The notes beneath the pieces were generated by a model, which was not told the origin of the DNA, ran no database searches, and was given only the letters and a program-made list of their open reading frames with translations. From Ectopseudomonas khazarica (lineage in GTDB: Bacteria; Pseudomonadota; Gammaproteobacteria; Pseudomonadales; Pseudomonadaceae), in contig NZ_SBHZ01000007.1 of NCBI RefSeq assembly GCF_004521985.1, positions 1 through 64,000 of the forward strand: a DNA stretch of 64,000 bases, given 5' to 3'. Shown one piece after another: positions 28,201 to 35,498 of this stretch. The position numbers and the translations under genes are program-made. Position 1 is the first letter of the stretch, and every line of letters starts with the position of its first letter.

Positions 28201-28652
28201 GAAAGCAAGTACGCTTACACCCGATCATGGTTGAGAATGGCCTGCTCTGGATGCCCGATAAGCAGAGTGGATACCGCGCCGGCATGTACGGCAGCTATAT
28301 CGCCGAAGGTCAGTGGGTGCCAACAGCGGCTCTCGGTAACTTCGAGCGCAAGGCCTCAGCCTTTGCCCCCTATAAGTCTGGAGAGGCCCGCGTCTGGGAA
28401 GTCAATCTGCCGCACTCCCCAAATATGGATCGCCTGGAGCTGGAGATTCATTACCCAGATGATCTAGTGTCACGTCATGACGGACGCGGCTACCGCTTCA
28501 GCATCGACCTGGATGACATCGCTATTGGCAAACTGCAAGAAAACGCTCTGGAAAAGAGCCATGTCTGCGAACCTATCGATAGCGATGACAAGATGCTGGT
28601 GGAAAAAGTGCCGGAAAACCAGCGTAACTATCATTATTTGAATGTGACTTAA
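25230..28652 (+). CDS. VasX-like T6SS membrane-disrupting effector
   Basis: A 1140-aa effector. The N-terminal region (about residues 25-180; CPMKQGQVAIFPVRYAIDE, LRQLRDGWVYVFD) resembles the VasX/BTH_I2691 N-terminal domain. The middle (180-700) is mostly helical. Hydrophobic stretches occur near 722-740, 770-785, 815-840 and 865-920, and end in GLKLWLWRCCW. A soluble C-terminal domain (about 940-1140) closes with VEKVPENQRNYHYL. VasX-type toxins permeabilise target inner membranes, and the following gene encodes a polytopic membrane protein expected to be its immunity factor. The last 270 residues have a detached homologue at 30352-31167. Pore-forming action is inferred from family resemblance and hydrophobicity. 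Confidence 0.85.
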   Translation: MTNSNRQAAKDSLRATFPNSSATSTGQCPMKQGQVAIFPVRYAIDESPKKAGQLGPNPLPKDWIGLDEMPRLQTRTYTLRQLRDGWVYVFDRTANTFHEYRLNGHQFSRITWGDQQLNQDTRTGSGDSKPFLLYPKASSLLIAYSSAQWTWRTCERMRSNPKLQRQWMREIDLPQYCKDLTAPHSARLPRLAELVADIDAGAARNDSRFMSSTLPTQAKTAEQSCKPAIGSDQIIGSVPDKDAALLLALQDPLAVVDDLAMQLTGRHIEQHLFEEKHHHRLEVAGHIEMFAGLPLDPFNESDWPTGVLKDEAKRQVFIRDAQKYLESYRELVRPSFPVLDAGVSYGRSQALGMEGKALDAKYGTGTAAKLEKKAQLWMDRAPLREQVKYQEALDYRRDRHVELITLMRHIDRARNDLIPWLEYIHTDPGKVFLDPCAEQQSSLLIHTAQGLFDVLGQTEAGKNWLCQDYAKPKTLLGLAIYNFNSELASALEGIATNFAENGNLDPGLATSVITRSNETFSVLDDTSVRNSKLFQAMSQPARQAYDTLQKVARTIASEAWQLLAYQLLPALSPKFAPTWKPIAYALVTVVTHIDTEVIKPYVIYDHGYRAKKQAWDMKFAQLQKKIRAQTRTATFGARHEQAAANRQLSQLYEEQQLLKAAEPDAILARGEVRVQQRTTLIEQRVEFLHSLGKSEAIAQMELKGRNYAAYLERVKKWMASGLGTGLASLVAALNIWNFKNTMDQARADGHWSQDDVKALSSAGAQLGNAIMALALMPSWTKISKLSVEAIVNRTPVTTKLAEVSIQSWVSANAELSAMVRAFALRAAGMATLGVIANGVDAWMLENAVDKASASDERLALKTKQFAAIGMTGISGAQLFFGVRAALGYTAVGFFFASWILWGFFIVGVIYLAATFIANNLKREGLKLWLWRCCWTQDKASYWPDTSQGHSDELKALHEILMRPTICAKTNTGSYGTSSVQLQIALPAELAGKQVRLHPIMVENGLLWMPDKQSGYRAGMYGSYIAEGQWVPTAALGNFERKASAFAPYKSGEARVWEVNLPHSPNMDRLELEIHYPDDLVSRHDGRGYRFSIDLDDIAIGKLQENALEKSHVCEPIDSDDKMLVEKVPENQRNYHYLNVT

Positions 28653-28654
28653 TC

Positions 28655-29404
28655 ATGAACATCCTAAGAATCTCGACGCTCTGGATACAAGACCACCACC
28701 TGAGAATGGACTGGAAACATCCGGAATACGTCGAGAAAATTAGCTGGACTATAAAAGCGTTGGACGGAAGCATTTTAAGAGCAAGCATAGGATTTCTACT
28801 CCCCACTTTATTAATGTTATTCTTATTCTGGGCATTGGATAGTGACATATGGGGAGCACTGATAACTTTAGCCTTCGCTGGATACATTACCTATAATGCA
28901 GCCTTCCAAAAAAGGGTGTTCGTAATCCGCTTAAGCGAAGAGGGGGGAGAAGTCTGTGACTGGAGAGCTGTTCCTAATTTCATATTCTCCAGTATGCCAT
29001 GGCTAATTGGTATTTATCTGCTAGTAGCTCTGTGGGGATTTGCTCAATCTCCCGGAGGTGCTCTGGGCGCTTTAGCAGGAGGCGCAGGCATATGTATTGT
29101 ATATGCATTTTTTGCCACATCCAAAAACTACAAGGACAGCCAACTAGATCTTCATCACTGGGAATTCAAGTGGCATGAAATATACGAGGCCATTTACGAC
29201 CGCAAGAACCACGCCATCGGATTTAATGTCGAAGAAATCAGAGACTATATAACCCGCACTCAAGAAAAGCATGAAAACTTCTACTGCTGCCGTATCTATT
29301 TCCCCCCCCAAATAGCCGAAGAAATTATTAACCTATTCAGTAGCAAGCTAACGCCGGACACCCCAATCAAAGAAGGTCGAATTTATTATTTGACCGACAA
29401 GTAA
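28655..29404 (+). CDS. Putative immunity protein A (polytopic membrane)
   Basis: A 249-aa membrane protein starting 2 bp after the effector stop. It has about four hydrophobic segments (two near residues 45-90, two near 110-155) and a soluble C-terminal half with HWEFKWHEIYEAIYDRKNHAIG and a closing PIKEGRIYYL. Two paralogues follow at 29517 and 31169. Tight linkage to the toxin, membrane location and paralogue multiplicity argue for an immunity function in the inner membrane. The gene is much more AT-rich than the genome. Confidence 0.75.
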   Translation: MNILRISTLWIQDHHLRMDWKHPEYVEKISWTIKALDGSILRASIGFLLPTLLMLFLFWALDSDIWGALITLAFAGYITYNAAFQKRVFVIRLSEEGGEVCDWRAVPNFIFSSMPWLIGIYLLVALWGFAQSPGGALGALAGGAGICIVYAFFATSKNYKDSQLDLHHWEFKWHEIYEAIYDRKNHAIGFNVEEIRDYITRTQEKHENFYCCRIYFPPQIAEEIINLFSSKLTPDTPIKEGRIYYLTDK

Positions 29405-29516
29405 ATTAAACTCACCCCGACTCACGCTCAACCACAAGCCCTCTATAGATGCATGCGGAGCATATAGCGAAGACGCCTTTAGCCGGCAATAACAAATCCA
29501 CGCATCCCAAAAGCGC

Positions 29517-30281
29517 ATGAATATATTCAGGATTTCCACTCTCCGGCTGCCCTATCACGACATTAAAATTGAATGGCGAAATCCTGAGACCCCCACAGTA
29601 AAAGAATGGACGATCAGGGCATTCGATGGAAATCTTTCCTTAGCACTATTAATTTTTTGCGGTGGGCTAGGCCTATTTCTAGCTCTAGGATGCTTGTTCA
29701 TACTGAAGCTTACTACTCTTGGATGGTGGGGCGTAGTATTTCTGACACTTCTCGTAATCACAACATCAATGAATACGCTTCTTCAGAAGCGAGCATTCGT
29801 AATTCGGCTAACAGAAAGGGGGGGAGAAATATTTAACTGGAGAGCCATCCCAAATTTTATATTTACAAGTATGCCTTGGCTGATAGCCATTTACGTAGGC
29901 CTGGTGCTATTGGGATTTACCTTGTCCCCTGAATTAGGGTTTGGAGCTCTCGTTGGCGGCGGCGGAATGGGAATACTATACGCAACCGTCTTCACATCAG
30001 AGGACTACAAGAAGAATCAGCTTGATCTTATGCACTGGTCTTTTTCTTGGGACGAAATTTATGAGGCCATATACGATCACAAGGGCCATGCAATTGGCTT
30101 TAACGTCATCGCTTCAAAGCAGTACATTACCAATTTCAAGGAGGAAAACGAAAATTTCTACGGTGGCCGGATATACTTCCATCCAAAAATGGCCGAGCAA
30201 ATTCTCCAAATATTCAGAAACAAACTAGACCCAAGCATTACGATAAAAGAAGGTCGCATTCATTACAGAACAATTGATTAG
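29517..30281 (+). CDS. Putative immunity protein B, orphan paralogue
   Basis: A 254-aa paralogue of protein A with the same four hydrophobic segments and the soluble tail (FSWDEIYEAIYDHKGHAIGF, KEGRIHYR). It is closer in sequence to protein C (31169) than to A: both share GGGMGILYATVFTSEDYKKN. It has no toxin module directly upstream; a 112-bp gene-free gap separates it from protein A. It may be a spare immunity gene retained against toxins of sister strains. AT-rich like its neighbours. Confidence 0.72.
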   Translation: MNIFRISTLRLPYHDIKIEWRNPETPTVKEWTIRAFDGNLSLALLIFCGGLGLFLALGCLFILKLTTLGWWGVVFLTLLVITTSMNTLLQKRAFVIRLTERGGEIFNWRAIPNFIFTSMPWLIAIYVGLVLLGFTLSPELGFGALVGGGGMGILYATVFTSEDYKKNQLDLMHWSFSWDEIYEAIYDHKGHAIGFNVIASKQYITNFKEENENFYGGRIYFHPKMAEQILQIFRNKLDPSITIKEGRIHYRTID

Positions 30282-30351
30282 ACCTTAGCTGTTCATCACA
30301 TGACTCAGCTCTGGGGAAAAATGAAAAGCTAAACATATCGCCGCAATTGGT

Positions 30352-31167
30352 ATGACCGTATTTTCGGCCGCACAACTCTTCTTCAGTGCAGGAGCAGCGT
30401 TTGGCTATAAGGCAGTAGGACTCGTCTTTGCCTCATGGACTCTCTGGAGCTTCTTTATCGTCGGCGTTATCTATCTGGCCGCCACCTTCATTGCCAACAA
30501 CCTCAAGCGAGAGGGTTTGAAACTCTGGCTCTGGCGGTGTTGCTGGACGCAAGACAAGGCGTCGTACTGGCCGGACACCTCTCAAGGCCGCAGCGACGAG
30601 CTCAAGGCGCTACACGAAGTATTGTTGCGTCCAACGATCTGTGCAAAAACAACCACAGGGCAATATGGAAGCAGCAACGTACGCCTGCAGATCGCTCTGC
30701 CAGCAGAGCTGGCAGGCAAGCGAGTACGCTTGCACCCGATAATGGTCGAGAGCGGGCTGCTCTGGATGCCAGACAAACAAACCGGCTACCGCGCCGGCAT
30801 GTACGGCAGCTATATCGCCGAAGGCCAATGGGCTCCCGTAGCCACACTTGGAGACTTCGAGCGTAAAACTACAGCTTTTGCACCCTACAAGGCCGGTGAA
30901 GCCCGAGCCTGGGAGGTAAACCTCCCCCACTCCAAGGGTATGGATCGCTTGGAACTGGAGATTCACTACCCTGATGACTTAGTGTCACGCCAGGACGGAC
31001 GTGGGTACCGATTCAGTATCGAACTGGATGATATAGCTGTCGGTAAACTGCAGGAAAACGCTATGGAAAAAAGCCATGTTTGCGAGCCTATCGACAACGA
31101 CGACCTGATGCTGGTGGAAAAAGTACCGGAGAATCAGCGCAACTATCATTACCTGACAGTGATTTGA
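30352..31167 (+). CDS. Orphan C-terminal module of the VasX-like effector
   Basis: A 271-aa product matching the last part of the effector (from its residue ~870), including the final membrane segment, CCWTQDKASYWPDTSQG and the ending PENQRNYHYL. Resemblance continues a few codons upstream of the ATG (KHIAAIG) and stops at a TGA at 30322-30324, so it is a displaced tip without the secretion-targeting N-terminus. It is followed after 1 bp by its own immunity paralogue. It could serve as a recombination donor that swaps the effector's toxic tip, as seen with orphan Rhs/CDI tips. Whether it is expressed is unknown; no good ribosome site is evident. Confidence 0.75.
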   Translation: MTVFSAAQLFFSAGAAFGYKAVGLVFASWTLWSFFIVGVIYLAATFIANNLKREGLKLWLWRCCWTQDKASYWPDTSQGRSDELKALHEVLLRPTICAKTTTGQYGSSNVRLQIALPAELAGKRVRLHPIMVESGLLWMPDKQTGYRAGMYGSYIAEGQWAPVATLGDFERKTTAFAPYKAGEARAWEVNLPHSKGMDRLELEIHYPDDLVSRQDGRGYRFSIELDDIAVGKLQENAMEKSHVCEPIDNDDLMLVEKVPENQRNYHYLTVI

Positions 31168-31168
31168 A

Positions 31169-31918
31169 ATGAATATCTTCAGAATTTCGACATTTTTAGT
31201 ACCAGACCATCACCTGAAGATGGATTGGAAGCACCCAGAAAGAACAGCTCTAAAAGAATGGACTATCAAAGCCTTCGACGGGAATCTTTTCTTGGCAACC
31301 CTTTTCGCAGGAGTGCTATGTCTGGTAATGAGCGTAGTGCTATGGCTAGTACCAATGGACTGGTGGGGCACCTTGCTAATTTCAGTCCTAGTATGGGCTA
31401 CAGTCATGAATACATTTCTTTTAAAACGAATATGTGCAATAAGACTAAACGAAGTAGGCGGAGAAGTATTCAAGTGGAGAGCAATTCCAAACTTCATATT
31501 TGCAAGTATGCCATGGCTTATAGCCATTTACGCAGGACTAGTGCTATGGGGGTTCACCTTTTCCCCAGAGGTGGGGCTTGGAGCTTTAGCAGGAGGCGGT
31601 GGCATGGGAATACTTTATGCAACTGTATTCACATCAGAAGATTACAAAAAAAACCAGCTTACTCTTAGACACTGGACGTTTTCTTGGGATGAAATTTATG
31701 AGGCCATATACGACCCCAAAAGCCATGCAATAGGCTTCAATGTAAACGAAGCAAAGCCTTACATAGCTCGTTTCAAAGAAGAAAACGAGAACTTCTATGG
31801 AGGGCGAATATATTTTCACCCCAAAATGGCCGAGCAAATCCTTCAGATATTCAAAGAAAAATTAGGTCCAAACACCCCAATAAAGGAAGGACGAATTCAT
31901 TACAGAGGTATCGATTAA
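31169..31918 (+). CDS. Putative immunity protein C
   Basis: A 249-aa polytopic paralogue of A and B, starting 1 bp after the orphan effector tip, in the same relation as A to the full effector. It shows the four hydrophobic segments, then FSWDEIYEAIYDPKSHAIGF and PIKEGRIHYR. Presumed to neutralise the toxin tip encoded upstream. The following gap, 31919-32086, is AT-rich and shows no gene. Confidence 0.73.
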   Translation: MNIFRISTFLVPDHHLKMDWKHPERTALKEWTIKAFDGNLFLATLFAGVLCLVMSVVLWLVPMDWWGTLLISVLVWATVMNTFLLKRICAIRLNEVGGEVFKWRAIPNFIFASMPWLIAIYAGLVLWGFTFSPEVGLGALAGGGGMGILYATVFTSEDYKKNQLTLRHWTFSWDEIYEAIYDPKSHAIGFNVNEAKPYIARFKEENENFYGGRIYFHPKMAEQILQIFKEKLGPNTPIKEGRIHYRGID

Positions 31919-32086
31919 GCTCATCCACAAAAAATGCCTCTTAAGCCAAACTAAACCAGCGTGATGATCACAACATCTCTTCGCATAAATTGATTTACAA
32001 CCCAAATATATAATTCGAAATAAACCTTCACCCCAAACCCTTCAAACCTCACTCCTCCAACCAATAGATCATCACAAGGAAGAATC

Positions 32087-32566
32087 ATGCCACAAGCAAC
32101 TTGGAACCCTGCACAATACCTCAGCGTCATGTCCTGGGCTATGTTCAGCACAACGATAACGAGCATCCTACTCGCGCTTATCTTCTTTCCCTTTACTAAT
32201 CTGGGCGCTTATCTAGCCGGCTGGCCCATCGGGTTATCCATTACCGTGAATGTCATTCTATTCATTGCTGCTTCACTCGCACGACGCGACCAATATGTAT
32301 GCGTCTCCTTGACAGCCGATGGAATTCGATACGCTGACGAATCCGAATCCTACCGTCGCAACGAACTGCTTCGTGCCAGTGATATCAAGAAGATCCGCGT
32401 TCGACGCAATCCATTCTTCAAGTCGCTGACGATCGACATGAAGGAAGACAATCAACGCTTCTTTCTGAGCAATGTATCTCTCACAGAGAATTTTCTGACG
32501 GAAGCCAATGCGCTCATCAACCAAACAACGGGTGACGCCCCGCAAACTGGCCTGCAAAAGGCATAG
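32087..32566 (+). CDS. Membrane protein of unknown function in T6SS array
   Basis: A 159-aa protein with two hydrophobic segments near the N-terminus (about residues 18-40 and 45-65) and a basic soluble C-terminal part (DIKKIRVRRNPFFKSLTIDM) that could be a small PH-like beta domain. AAGGAAG gives a good ribosome site. It does not resemble immunity A-C, but its position in the toxin array and its membrane-anchor layout suggest a further immunity or accessory gene. Function not recognised. Confidence 0.6.
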   Translation: MPQATWNPAQYLSVMSWAMFSTTITSILLALIFFPFTNLGAYLAGWPIGLSITVNVILFIAASLARRDQYVCVSLTADGIRYADESESYRRNELLRASDIKKIRVRRNPFFKSLTIDMKEDNQRFFLSNVSLTENFLTEANALINQTTGDAPQTGLQKA

Positions 32567-32666
32567 GCGAGCGAACACCGCACCGCAAGAGATCACCTAA
32601 TTCAGAGTCACAACCAGTGTGGCTACACCGTTTTTAGGCCTCTACCTTGCACGGCCACATAGCACT

Positions 32667-33314
32667 ATGAATGCACTGATAAAGGTTTTTCCGGATAGCA
32701 TTTTTACCGTCGATGACACTGGCAGCGTTTCAATGATCGAACGCCACTCTGCCACGTTCATGACGCACGTGCTGAGATGGGGATGGTTAGTACTTCTTCC
32801 GGCTTTTATCGCGTCACTCCACGTCGACGTTGCAGGGCTTACGGTCACATTGTTCTGCCTGCTGGGGGGATATCCGATCATTGTGTTGGTAATCGCGAAC
32901 TGGATATTTCCCGACACCACCTACGAGGCCCACTTCGACGCTGAGGGGCTTCATCTGGCCATCGGCCATGCGCAAGACCTGACGGCCCATGCCAGTATTT
33001 TCGTTCCTTACCAGGAGATCACTGAACTGGTGACTCGTGACCATTATCGAGATATGGGCCGATACGGCACCACATGGGTTCGTAAGTACATCATCAAAAT
33101 GAAAGTGCCATACGGCGAAAAGCCTCACCTGCTTATCGACACCAAGCGCAGTGCGGAGTCGGTGTACTCTGTTTTGAACAGGGTCGCTAAACTGCCTGCC
33201 ACACAACACATTCTCATACCACCAATGAGTACTATTGGCGACCCGCCCTTCAGTCCAGCGAGACGACGCGAGCGGCTCGAAGAGCGTGAGAGGCGCCTAC
33301 GCGGAGAAGTGTAA
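32667..33314 (+). CDS. Membrane protein of unknown function in T6SS array
   Basis: A protein of about 215 aa with two hydrophobic segments (about residues 33-52 and 58-78), a soluble domain (YEAHFDAEGLHLAIGHAQDL) and a strongly basic tail (PARRRERLEERERRLRGE). Its layout parallels the protein at 32087. A GTG at 32619 would add 16 residues; the ATG at 32667 is preferred but neither has a clear ribosome site. Probable immunity or accessory protein; function not recognised. Confidence 0.55.
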   Translation: MNALIKVFPDSIFTVDDTGSVSMIERHSATFMTHVLRWGWLVLLPAFIASLHVDVAGLTVTLFCLLGGYPIIVLVIANWIFPDTTYEAHFDAEGLHLAIGHAQDLTAHASIFVPYQEITELVTRDHYRDMGRYGTTWVRKYIIKMKVPYGEKPHLLIDTKRSAESVYSVLNRVAKLPATQHILIPPMSTIGDPPFSPARRRERLEERERRLRGEV

Positions 33315-33351
33315 TGACTGAAGGACACAAAACTGCCGACGGAAAGGATCC

Positions 33352-33440
33352 AGTCCTGCGGGTCGATCACCAGCAGCAGGCCGCTGCAGCTGAAGATGTA
33401 CCCGCCCATCTGCAGGCTGTTACTCAGGCCGCGCCCGCGC
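33352..33440 (-). pseudogene. Relic fragment of a PAT-family MFS transporter gene
   Basis: Read on the minus strand this stretch encodes RGLSNSLQMGGY, then SCSGLLLVIDP. That matches RGLGNSLQVGGYKVGMIVSGSGLLLVIDP of the intact transporter encoded at 36665-37918 (bases 37402-37497), with a 12-bp deletion. No start or flanking transporter sequence remains. The relic marks a rearrangement joint and overlaps the beginning of the next open frame. Confidence 0.7.
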
Positions 33441-33452
33441 TTCATGACGTAC

Positions 33453-34091
33453 ATGGCACGTTTGAGTCCTTGGGGGCTAGCCTTTACGGCTCTGCAAATC
33501 GTTGGTGAGACGGTTTACAACTATCACCACCTTGATAGCCTGCAACGCTGGATGTTGCACTGTTGCTGGGGCGTGGAGGAGAGCCCTCAGTGGGACCTTG
33601 AGCGCCATTACCAATTACTGGCCGAAGCCACGCTGCAACCTGTGATACAAGACCTTGGCATGGTCAAGGATGCCAGCACGGGCGATAGCTGGCGTACCCT
33701 GCGCCTGAGTTTGCCTGGCAGTCGTCTGACCAGCTTGCAGAACCACCCACTGCATTGGACTGTCGAACTGCAACAAGGCAATGCCCCCGCCGAGGATGCT
33801 GGCGTGCAACTGCGAGAGGGTATCTGCCTGGCGGAAACCGAGCCGCTGGCACTGGATCTACGCCTGCCGGAAGACTGGCTGGATGGGCAAAGCCTATTGA
33901 AACTGCGTCTGGTCTATCAGCCGGAAATGGCCAGTCAACCGCTCGATGCCGCCACTGGCTATCTGCATTACCGCGTCCCGCTGGATATCGCCATACGCAG
34001 CAAGCCCATCACCGCCACGCACCCCAGCCCGGCGCCCAGTGCTACCCGATTGAGCTGGACGCCCATTACCCCGGAGCATCTACATGGCTGA
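33453..34091 (+). CDS. Second orphan VasX-type effector C-terminal module (diverged)
   Basis: A product of about 212 aa. A hydrophobic segment (LAFTALQIVGETVY) is followed by SLQRWMLHCCWG, echoing GLKLWLWRCCWTQ of the main effector, and then a soluble domain of different sequence. Frames open from 33396 and 33444 too, but those residues come from antisense of the transporter relic, so a truncated tip starting near 33453 is more sensible. GC is higher than in the first array half. It overlaps the DUF6708-like gene by 8 bp, again a toxin-tip plus putative immunity arrangement. Confidence 0.6.
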   Translation: MARLSPWGLAFTALQIVGETVYNYHHLDSLQRWMLHCCWGVEESPQWDLERHYQLLAEATLQPVIQDLGMVKDASTGDSWRTLRLSLPGSRLTSLQNHPLHWTVELQQGNAPAEDAGVQLREGICLAETEPLALDLRLPEDWLDGQSLLKLRLVYQPEMASQPLDAATGYLHYRVPLDIAIRSKPITATHPSPAPSATRLSWTPITPEHLHG

Positions 34092-35244
34092 GGACAAGTA
34101 CGAGCGACTGCCAAGAGCTGGCGACAGCGAACATCAACTGGGCTTCGAAACCCTGTATCTGGCGCCCAAACCATTACCGGCTGGCCAGGTACCTTTTAGC
34201 GCCCAGCAGATGCACCGTGAAGTCAATGAGTGCTATCTGGATTTTGCAGCGGGCGGTGGAACCAGGGAGTTTGCTGTCAGAGTGACGATAGGAACATTGC
34301 TCCTATTATCGTTAGTTCTCGTATTCAGCGCCTTACTCGGAGCATGGTTACAAGTTGGAGTGAGCTCGCGCTTCTGGAGCTATGCAGGGCAGTATCTGGT
34401 TTACTCGTTACTACTCCTATCATTTTTTTTCGCTATGTTCGGCAGCATCATTGTCTACGCTGCATATAAAGAAACCCGTACCCCTCCCATCCGCTTCAAC
34501 CGCCAACGCCGCGAAGTCTGCTATGTGCCCGCCAAGGGCAAGCCGGTCTTTATCCTTTGGGAAGAAGTGATTGCCTGCGTGGCCGTCGAGCAGGTCATTA
34601 CCCAGTATTCGGCCACTCAACAGTTCCGTTTACGCTTGGGTTTCCATGACACGACCAACGAGCAGATGCATTGGGTCACACACGCTCATGCCAGCCTGAT
34701 GCTCGCTGTCAGCGAGTGGGAAGCACTGCGCGTGTATATGGAGCAGGGCCCCACCGCATTGCCTCCAGCGCCACAACGGGAACATGAAGAAGGCACGCTG
34801 GAGTACTTCTACTTCGCGCGCGACACCTACAAGGAATGCCATGGTTTTATCAGCTATGGCGGTTGGTGGCTGTTGCAATTATTCACTGGCTGGACCATTC
34901 CCTGCCATATCGCCGAATGGTTCGAGCACCTGCCCAAGGCCGGCTTTCCCAAAGCCGTGCGTGAATGGTCAAAAAACCTCCCAACCGAACAATGGGCCAA
35001 GCCCAGCGAAGAACTGCTAAGCCAAAGCGCCGCGATCGAGGCGGCGTTCGCCACAGGCTTGAGCTTCCCCGAATATTTCAAGAGTCCTTTGGTTGCGTTC
35101 CAGAGCCCGTCGGATGCCGCGCCGGTAAAAACCAAAGGCAAGGGCAAAAGAGCCCGCAGCCGTGCTGCTGCCGAGACCAGGGCAAGCGACCCGCAAGAGC
35201 CCAGAAATGCCCGCGATGCGTCAGCTGGAAGGCCAGACCACTAG
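34084..35244 (+). CDS. DUF6708-like membrane protein, putative immunity/accessory
   Basis: A 386-aa protein with two strong hydrophobic segments (about residues 62-90 and 100-125), followed by PIRFNRQRREVCYVPAKGK, a pattern I associate with DUF6708 proteins found beside T6SS cargo genes. The C-terminus is soluble, with a Lys/Arg-rich tail (KTKGKGKRARSRAAAETR). Its start overlaps the end of the orphan tip gene, suggesting it is that tip's immunity partner. Family assignment is from memory and moderately sure. The gap 35245-35498 has no credible gene. Confidence 0.65.
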   Translation: MAEDKYERLPRAGDSEHQLGFETLYLAPKPLPAGQVPFSAQQMHREVNECYLDFAAGGGTREFAVRVTIGTLLLLSLVLVFSALLGAWLQVGVSSRFWSYAGQYLVYSLLLLSFFFAMFGSIIVYAAYKETRTPPIRFNRQRREVCYVPAKGKPVFILWEEVIACVAVEQVITQYSATQQFRLRLGFHDTTNEQMHWVTHAHASLMLAVSEWEALRVYMEQGPTALPPAPQREHEEGTLEYFYFARDTYKECHGFISYGGWWLLQLFTGWTIPCHIAEWFEHLPKAGFPKAVREWSKNLPTEQWAKPSEELLSQSAAIEAAFATGLSFPEYFKSPLVAFQSPSDAAPVKTKGKGKRARSRAAAETRASDPQEPRNARDASAGRPDH

Positions 35245-35462
35245 ATCCCTGATTTAGGCAGGTCCGATGAATACCATCAGCCCAAGTAGCGGCCGATACG
35301 AGTGTTTACCGGAGTGGGGAATCCACTGGCGGTACGCGGTCTTCCAGGCTCAATGGACGCCAGCCCAACTGTGATGCTGGCTTGGACACTCACCAACGCG
35401 TGGCACAAGCGTGACGCTCTGATCGCAGCGAGACCCAGTAAGCAGTTCGACTGGGCTAGCCT

Positions 35463-35491
35463 AAAAAGCAAGAGTTCCCAATAGGGAACCC
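35463..35491 (-). terminator. Terminator of the SUMF1-like lipoprotein gene
   Basis: On the minus strand a stem GTTCCC-TATT-GGGAAC (35474-35489) is followed by TCTTGCTTTTT. It lies 10 bp beyond the stop of the lipoprotein gene. Confidence 0.75.
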
Positions 35492-35498
35492 TTGTCTC

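Noticed and set aside
25230..28652. Rhs-type or nuclease effector
   Set aside because: No YD repeats, HNH or other nuclease motif is visible; the hydrophobic segments and VasX-like N-terminus point to a membrane-acting toxin.
33314..33508. Short plus-strand open frame after the 32667 gene
   Set aside because: Most of it is antisense to the MFS-transporter relic, so it is unlikely to be a gene even though its ATG overlaps the preceding stop.
35302..35484. 60-codon plus-strand open frame before the lipoprotein gene
   Set aside because: It has no ribosome site or recognisable feature, and it runs through the convergent terminator hairpin.
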